A stretch of 7,821 nucleotides of DNA from UBA8950 sp034411635 (GTDB lineage Bacteria > Chloroflexota > Anaerolineae > Anaerolineales > Villigracilaceae): the NCBI GenBank assembly GCA_034411635.1, contig DAOUML010000329.1, positions 1 through 7,821 on the forward strand, given 5' to 3'. Made by a program: the position numbers and the translations under genes. Below the pieces are notes generated by a model that searched no databases, was not told the origin of the DNA, and worked only from the letters and a program-made list of their open reading frames with translations. Positions 4,943 through 7,821 of this stretch are shown piece after piece; position 1 is the stretch's first letter, and every line of letters begins with the position of its first letter.

Positions 4943-6919
4943 TTATCTCCGCGAGTAAAGATGCTGTTTGAGGGGGATGCGCGCCAAAAGTTTTGCGCCG
5001 CTTCCGGGAGCGGTATCCAGTTCAAAGGTCCCGCCCAGCCGCTCGGCCCGTTCGCGCATGATTCGCAATCCGAAGTGATGCAGGTTTTCGGTGGGGCGGT
5101 AGTCAAATCCCTGGCCGTTGTCCTGAATGCTTAATTCGACAAAATCACCGCTGCGGCCCAGCGTAATTTGGACATGACTGGCCCTGGCGTGTTTGCGGAT
5201 GTTGGTAAGCCCTTCTTGCAGGATGCGAATTAACTCGGTGCTGACGATGGCCGGCAGGTCAATCGCTTCTTCGGGGACGCTGAATTGAATATCGAGCGGA
5301 CTGCGTTGGCGAAAGGTGGCGATCCAGACTTGCATCGAGGTTTTTATATCTTCATTGGGTTGGGCGCGCAAACCGTCTATCGATTCGCGCACGTCGTAGC
5401 AGGCTTCGCGGATGACGTGATGGATATTGCCCAATTCAGCGCGGACTTTTTCATCGTCTTGTTCGCGCAGTTGGTCTTGCATGATTTCCACTTTGATATT
5501 CAGCCAACCCAGGGTTTGGGCCAGGCTGTCGTGCAGTTCGCGCGAAATGCGCTGGCGTTCTTCCAGAATGGCAAGTTCTTGCGTTTGTTCGTGATATTTT
5601 GCGTTTTCGATGGCGACGGCCAGTTGCGCGCCAATGCAGTGCATCAGTTGCAAAGTTTCGAGCGCGAGTTCATCCTGGCGCGCGCTGCGCAGGCCCAAAA
5701 TTCCCAGCGATTTTTCGCGCAAAATCATGGGCACGAGAACCAGTTTCCCGGTTGGCGCTTCGCCAGGGTTGCGATCTGGCGGCAGGCTACAGGCATTGCC
5801 ATTTTTGATTTGGCGGAGCGCTTCGCCATGTTCAGGGATTGTCGAAAGCCATTCTTGCGGAAAGTTTCGACTGGCAAGCGGGCTGATTTTTTCATTTTCC
5901 AGCAGCAAGATTGCCCCGCCAGCAATGCCTGTCACTTGCGCTATGCGGGCCAGGGCCTCGTTCATAATGTTTTGCAAGTCTTTGGGGCTGCTCACGATTT
6001 GGGCAATTTCTGAAATACTTGCCAGTTCGAGCGTGCGCTGTTCGATGCGCTCGCGTAACGTTTGGTGGGAGGCTTGCAGGTTGGCGGTCATTTGGTTGAA
6101 GGAATTGCCCAGGGTTTGCAGTTCGTTGCGGGTTTCCAACTGACAGCGCGCGCTATAATCGCCCCGCCCAATCGTTTCGGTGATCTGAGTCAGGTGGCGA
6201 ACCGGCAAAACGACCACGCGATAGACCAGAAAGTAGAGCGCCGTCATCACCAGAACCGAAATTCCCAGCGCTGATACTGCCAGCGATTGGCGGCTGGCAA
6301 CCAGCGAAGCGTTGATTTCGTCCATCGGCAGCAGGATGCTTAATCCACCGCGCACATCGCCTTCCTGATATCCCAAATCGCCATGACATTGCAGGCAGGA
6401 TGTCTCGGTTTTGAGCGGAATCATTAAACGATACAGGGGTTGCCCGTTTTCGTCCCATTCAAGTGACGAGAAGGCCTCTGGTTTGTTTTCAAAGACCATC
6501 AGGGCATGATGTTCAAAATCGTCGGGTTTGTTTTCAGGGTTGACTGGTTTCAGGCTGGTGATGTGAAAGCGATAGTAGCCTTTGGTATCTGAAAGATGCG
6601 ACAATTCTTTGGTTACCATGGCCGGGGTTTTCAGGTAGCGACCTTCTGCTTCTTCATAATATTTTTCACCGGGTGAAGTTGTCCACACGCCCTGGTAAGA
6701 TGAAACCCACTCGCGCACCACGACCATTGCCGAAAGCAACGATTCGGCCTGTTTATGAATCAATAGCATGGCGCGTTGTTCTTCCTGCCGGTATAAGCCC
6801 ACAAAAAGAAACGCGCTCGCCAGCGTAATCACAGCGCCAATATTCAAAGCCAGGCTGACGCCGAGATTGGGATGCCAACCCGCGGCCCAATGCCATAGAT
6901 TAAAAGGACTTTTTTTCAT
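4943..6919 (-). CDS. Heme c-containing NarX-like sensor histidine kinase
   Basis: Membrane kinase of 658 residues that should phosphorylate the downstream regulator. Order: TM1 (about 20-42); an extracytoplasmic sensor (about 43-210) like the DUF3365/Tll0287-type domain, containing one c-type heme motif, CLQCH (175-179); TM2 (about 212-236); HAMP (about 233-288); GAF (about 300-440); a HisKA_3 dimerisation domain with phospho-histidine H463 in ELHDSLAQ; and an HATPase domain with N573 in NIRKHA, DNGQGF (600-605) and GLRIMRERAERLGG (617-630). The cytoplasmic part is NarX/NarQ-like, but the sensor is a heme domain instead of the four-helix nitrate sensor. This suggests detection of redox state, NO, nitrite or oxygen through heme. 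ATG 6919 is preceded by GGGAG (6926-6930) at 6 bases. The nrfHA cytochromes downstream are the likely target. Confidence 0.94.
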   Translation of the reverse strand: MKKSPFNLWHWAAGWHPNLGVSLALNIGAVITLASAFLFVGLYRQEEQRAMLLIHKQAESLLSAMVVVREWVSSYQGVWTTSPGEKYYEEAEGRYLKTPAMVTKELSHLSDTKGYYRFHITSLKPVNPENKPDDFEHHALMVFENKPEAFSSLEWDENGQPLYRLMIPLKTETSCLQCHGDLGYQEGDVRGGLSILLPMDEINASLVASRQSLAVSALGISVLVMTALYFLVYRVVVLPVRHLTQITETIGRGDYSARCQLETRNELQTLGNSFNQMTANLQASHQTLRERIEQRTLELASISEIAQIVSSPKDLQNIMNEALARIAQVTGIAGGAILLLENEKISPLASRNFPQEWLSTIPEHGEALRQIKNGNACSLPPDRNPGEAPTGKLVLVPMILREKSLGILGLRSARQDELALETLQLMHCIGAQLAVAIENAKYHEQTQELAILEERQRISRELHDSLAQTLGWLNIKVEIMQDQLREQDDEKVRAELGNIHHVIREACYDVRESIDGLRAQPNEDIKTSMQVWIATFRQRSPLDIQFSVPEEAIDLPAIVSTELIRILQEGLTNIRKHARASHVQITLGRSGDFVELSIQDNGQGFDYRPTENLHHFGLRIMRERAERLGGTFELDTAPGSGAKLLARIPLKQHLYSRR

Positions 6920-6973
6920 ATTCTTCTCCCGTTTTATTAGGACAAAAATACTCTAAAAATAACCGCCTTACAA

Positions 6974-6998
6974 GTGACAAAAGTCATCATTTTTGTCA
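6974..6998. promoter_or_regulatory. Operator cluster between the kinase gene and fabF
   Basis: GTGAC-AAAA-GTCAT (6974-6987) repeats the nrfH operator: on the minus strand TGACTTTTGTCAC against TGACTTTGGTCAC, 12 of 13 bases identical and in the same orientation to the gene. A third half-site, GTCA (6995-6998), creates a second, larger perfect inverted repeat, TGACAAAA-N8-TTTTGTCA (6975-6998). For the kinase, TTGTCA inside this element could be a -35 box with a poor TTTAGA (6952-6957) at 17 bases, which would make the element repressor-like. Alternatively TATTTT (6945-6950) as -10 would place the inner palindrome near -42.5, activator-like. The sequence does not decide. fabF lies on the other side and may also respond. 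Confidence 0.5.
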
Positions 6999-7021
6999 TC
7001 GCCTCCATCCCAGTCTCTTTG

Positions 7022-7030
7022 TGTTATAGA
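7022..7030 (+). promoter_or_regulatory. Candidate extended -10 promoter of fabF
   Basis: TGTTATAGA on the plus strand fits an extended -10 element (TG-N-TATAGA). No -35 is visible at the right distance. The predicted start near 7037 leaves a leader of about 20 bases, which contains the AAGGAG ribosome binding site (7046-7051). Confidence 0.45.
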
Positions 7031-7057
7031 TTGAGATACCTTATCAAGGAGAACTTC

Positions 7058-7821
7058 ATGCGAAATCGTGTTGTCATTACCGGGCTGGGATGTATCAGCC
7101 CGTTGGGAAATACCCCCGCCGAAGCCTGGCAAGCCCTTTTAGACGGTAAATCTGGGGCCGGACCAATCACCCACTTCGACGCCAGCGCCCACAAGACCAA
7201 AATTGCCTGCGAAGTGAAAAATTTTGATCCCGCCGCCCTGTTCGGTTCCCGCGAAGCCCGCCGCATGGATCGTTTCACCCAGTTCGCCCTGGCTGCCGCG
7301 CAGCAAGCCCTGACCGCTTCCGGCCTGAACGTGGACGATTCCAACCGCGACCGCATCGGCGTCGTCGTCGGCACGGGCATCGGCGGCATCGGCACCCTGG
7401 CCGCCCAAATCGAAGTCCTCAACCAAAAAGGTCCAGACCGCGTCAGCCCTTTCCTTGTCCCGATGATGATTTCAGATACCGCCGCCGGCATGACCGCCAT
7501 CCACCTCGGCCTGCGCGGCCCCAACATGGCTGTCGTTACCGCCTGCGCCAGTGGCAACAACGCCATCGGCGAAGCGACCGAGATGATTCGACGCGGCGCG
7601 GCAGATGTCATTTTGGCTGGCGGCGCGGAAGCCGCCATCACCCCCATCACCATCGCGGGCATGAACGTCATGGGCGCGCTCTCCACCCGCAACGACGAAG
7701 CGCAAACCGCCTCGCGCCCCTTCGACGCCACCCGCGACGGCTTTGTCATGGGCGAAGGCGGCGTTATGCTCGTGCTTGAATCGCTCGACCATGCCCGCGC
7801 GCGCGGCGCGACCATCTTTGC
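7058..7821 (+). CDS. fabF: Beta-ketoacyl-ACP synthase II (FabF), 3' end beyond the window
   Basis: Condensing enzyme of type II fatty acid synthesis in the cytoplasm: it joins malonyl-ACP to acyl-ACP and elongates the chain by two carbons. ATG 7058 is preceded by AAGGAGA (7046-7052). The frame stays open to the window edge, giving 254 codons of a family usually near 410 residues. It opens with RVVITGLGCISPLGN, the usual thiolase-fold start. The nucleophile C163 lies in TACASGNNAIGEA, at the same number as in E. coli FabF, and FDATRDGFVMGEGG (222-235) is also conserved. The two catalytic histidines lie beyond the edge. It is divergent from the kinase gene. Codons end in C far more often than in the other genes here, which suggests high expression or a different history. 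FabB or a polyketide-type synthase is less likely given the close FabF match. Confidence 0.95.
   Translation, partial: MRNRVVITGLGCISPLGNTPAEAWQALLDGKSGAGPITHFDASAHKTKIACEVKNFDPAALFGSREARRMDRFTQFALAAAQQALTASGLNVDDSNRDRIGVVVGTGIGGIGTLAAQIEVLNQKGPDRVSPFLVPMMISDTAAGMTAIHLGLRGPNMAVVTACASGNNAIGEATEMIRRGAADVILAGGAEAAITPITIAGMNVMGALSTRNDEAQTASRPFDATRDGFVMGEGGVMLVLESLDHARARGATIF

Noticed and set aside
5285..6013. Plus-strand open frame of about 242 codons inside the kinase gene
   Set aside because: It is opposite the GAF and HisKA_3 regions, whose motifs are intact on the minus strand. Its translation shows no family signature and no upstream ribosome binding site was noted.
7024..7815. Long minus-strand open frame of about 263 codons opposite fabF
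   Set aside because: It lies opposite a clear FabF with the intact TACASGNNAIGEA active-site motif. The frame is kept open by the high C/G content at third codon positions, and its translation has no recognisable domain.

Overview
The window looks like the chromosome of an environmental anaerobe or facultative anaerobe. The best guess is Chloroflexota (Anaerolineae-like), from the style of the two-component proteins, the mixed codon use and GC content, and the degenerate palindromic repeats between genes. No taxonomic marker is present, so this is tentative. There are six complete genes and one truncated gene, and no tRNA, rRNA, CRISPR array or transposase.

Left part (1-1780, plus strand): a repeat with a canonical G-quadruplex pattern lies just upstream of a near-perfect sigma-70 promoter. 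The promoter drives a two-gene unit: an unrecognised four-helix membrane protein with a long Pro/Ala/Asn/Arg-rich tail, and a membrane-anchored lytic transglycosylase (SLT fold). The pair has no recognised function. It could be a cell-wall remodelling pair or a remnant of a secretion or conjugation-type apparatus.

Middle (1781-2134): 354 bases without a gene, filled with small hairpins and an inverted pair of about 31-base REP-like elements. It ends in a strong intrinsic terminator for the minus-strand genes to its right.

Right-centre (2135-6919, minus strand): a nitrite-ammonification locus, read right to left as histidine kinase, response regulator, nrfH, nrfA. NrfA is a pentaheme nitrite reductase with the CxxCK active-site heme motif. 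NrfH is its tetraheme membrane quinol dehydrogenase. The kinase is NarX-like in its cytoplasmic part, but its extracytoplasmic sensor carries a c-type heme motif (CLQCH), so it probably senses redox state or a small ligand through heme. The response regulator is NarL/LuxR-type and its start lies two bases after the kinase stop. The palindrome TGACTTTkGTCAC occurs upstream of both nrfH and the kinase gene, in the same orientation. Before nrfH it is centred exactly 41.5 bases upstream of the start predicted from a TATATT box, the classic class II CRP/FNR activator position. The locus may therefore be under dual control by a CRP/FNR/HcpR-type regulator and the heme-sensing two-component pair.

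Right end (7058-7821, plus strand): a divergently transcribed fabF (beta-ketoacyl-ACP synthase II), cut by the window edge, with markedly more C-ending codons than its neighbours.
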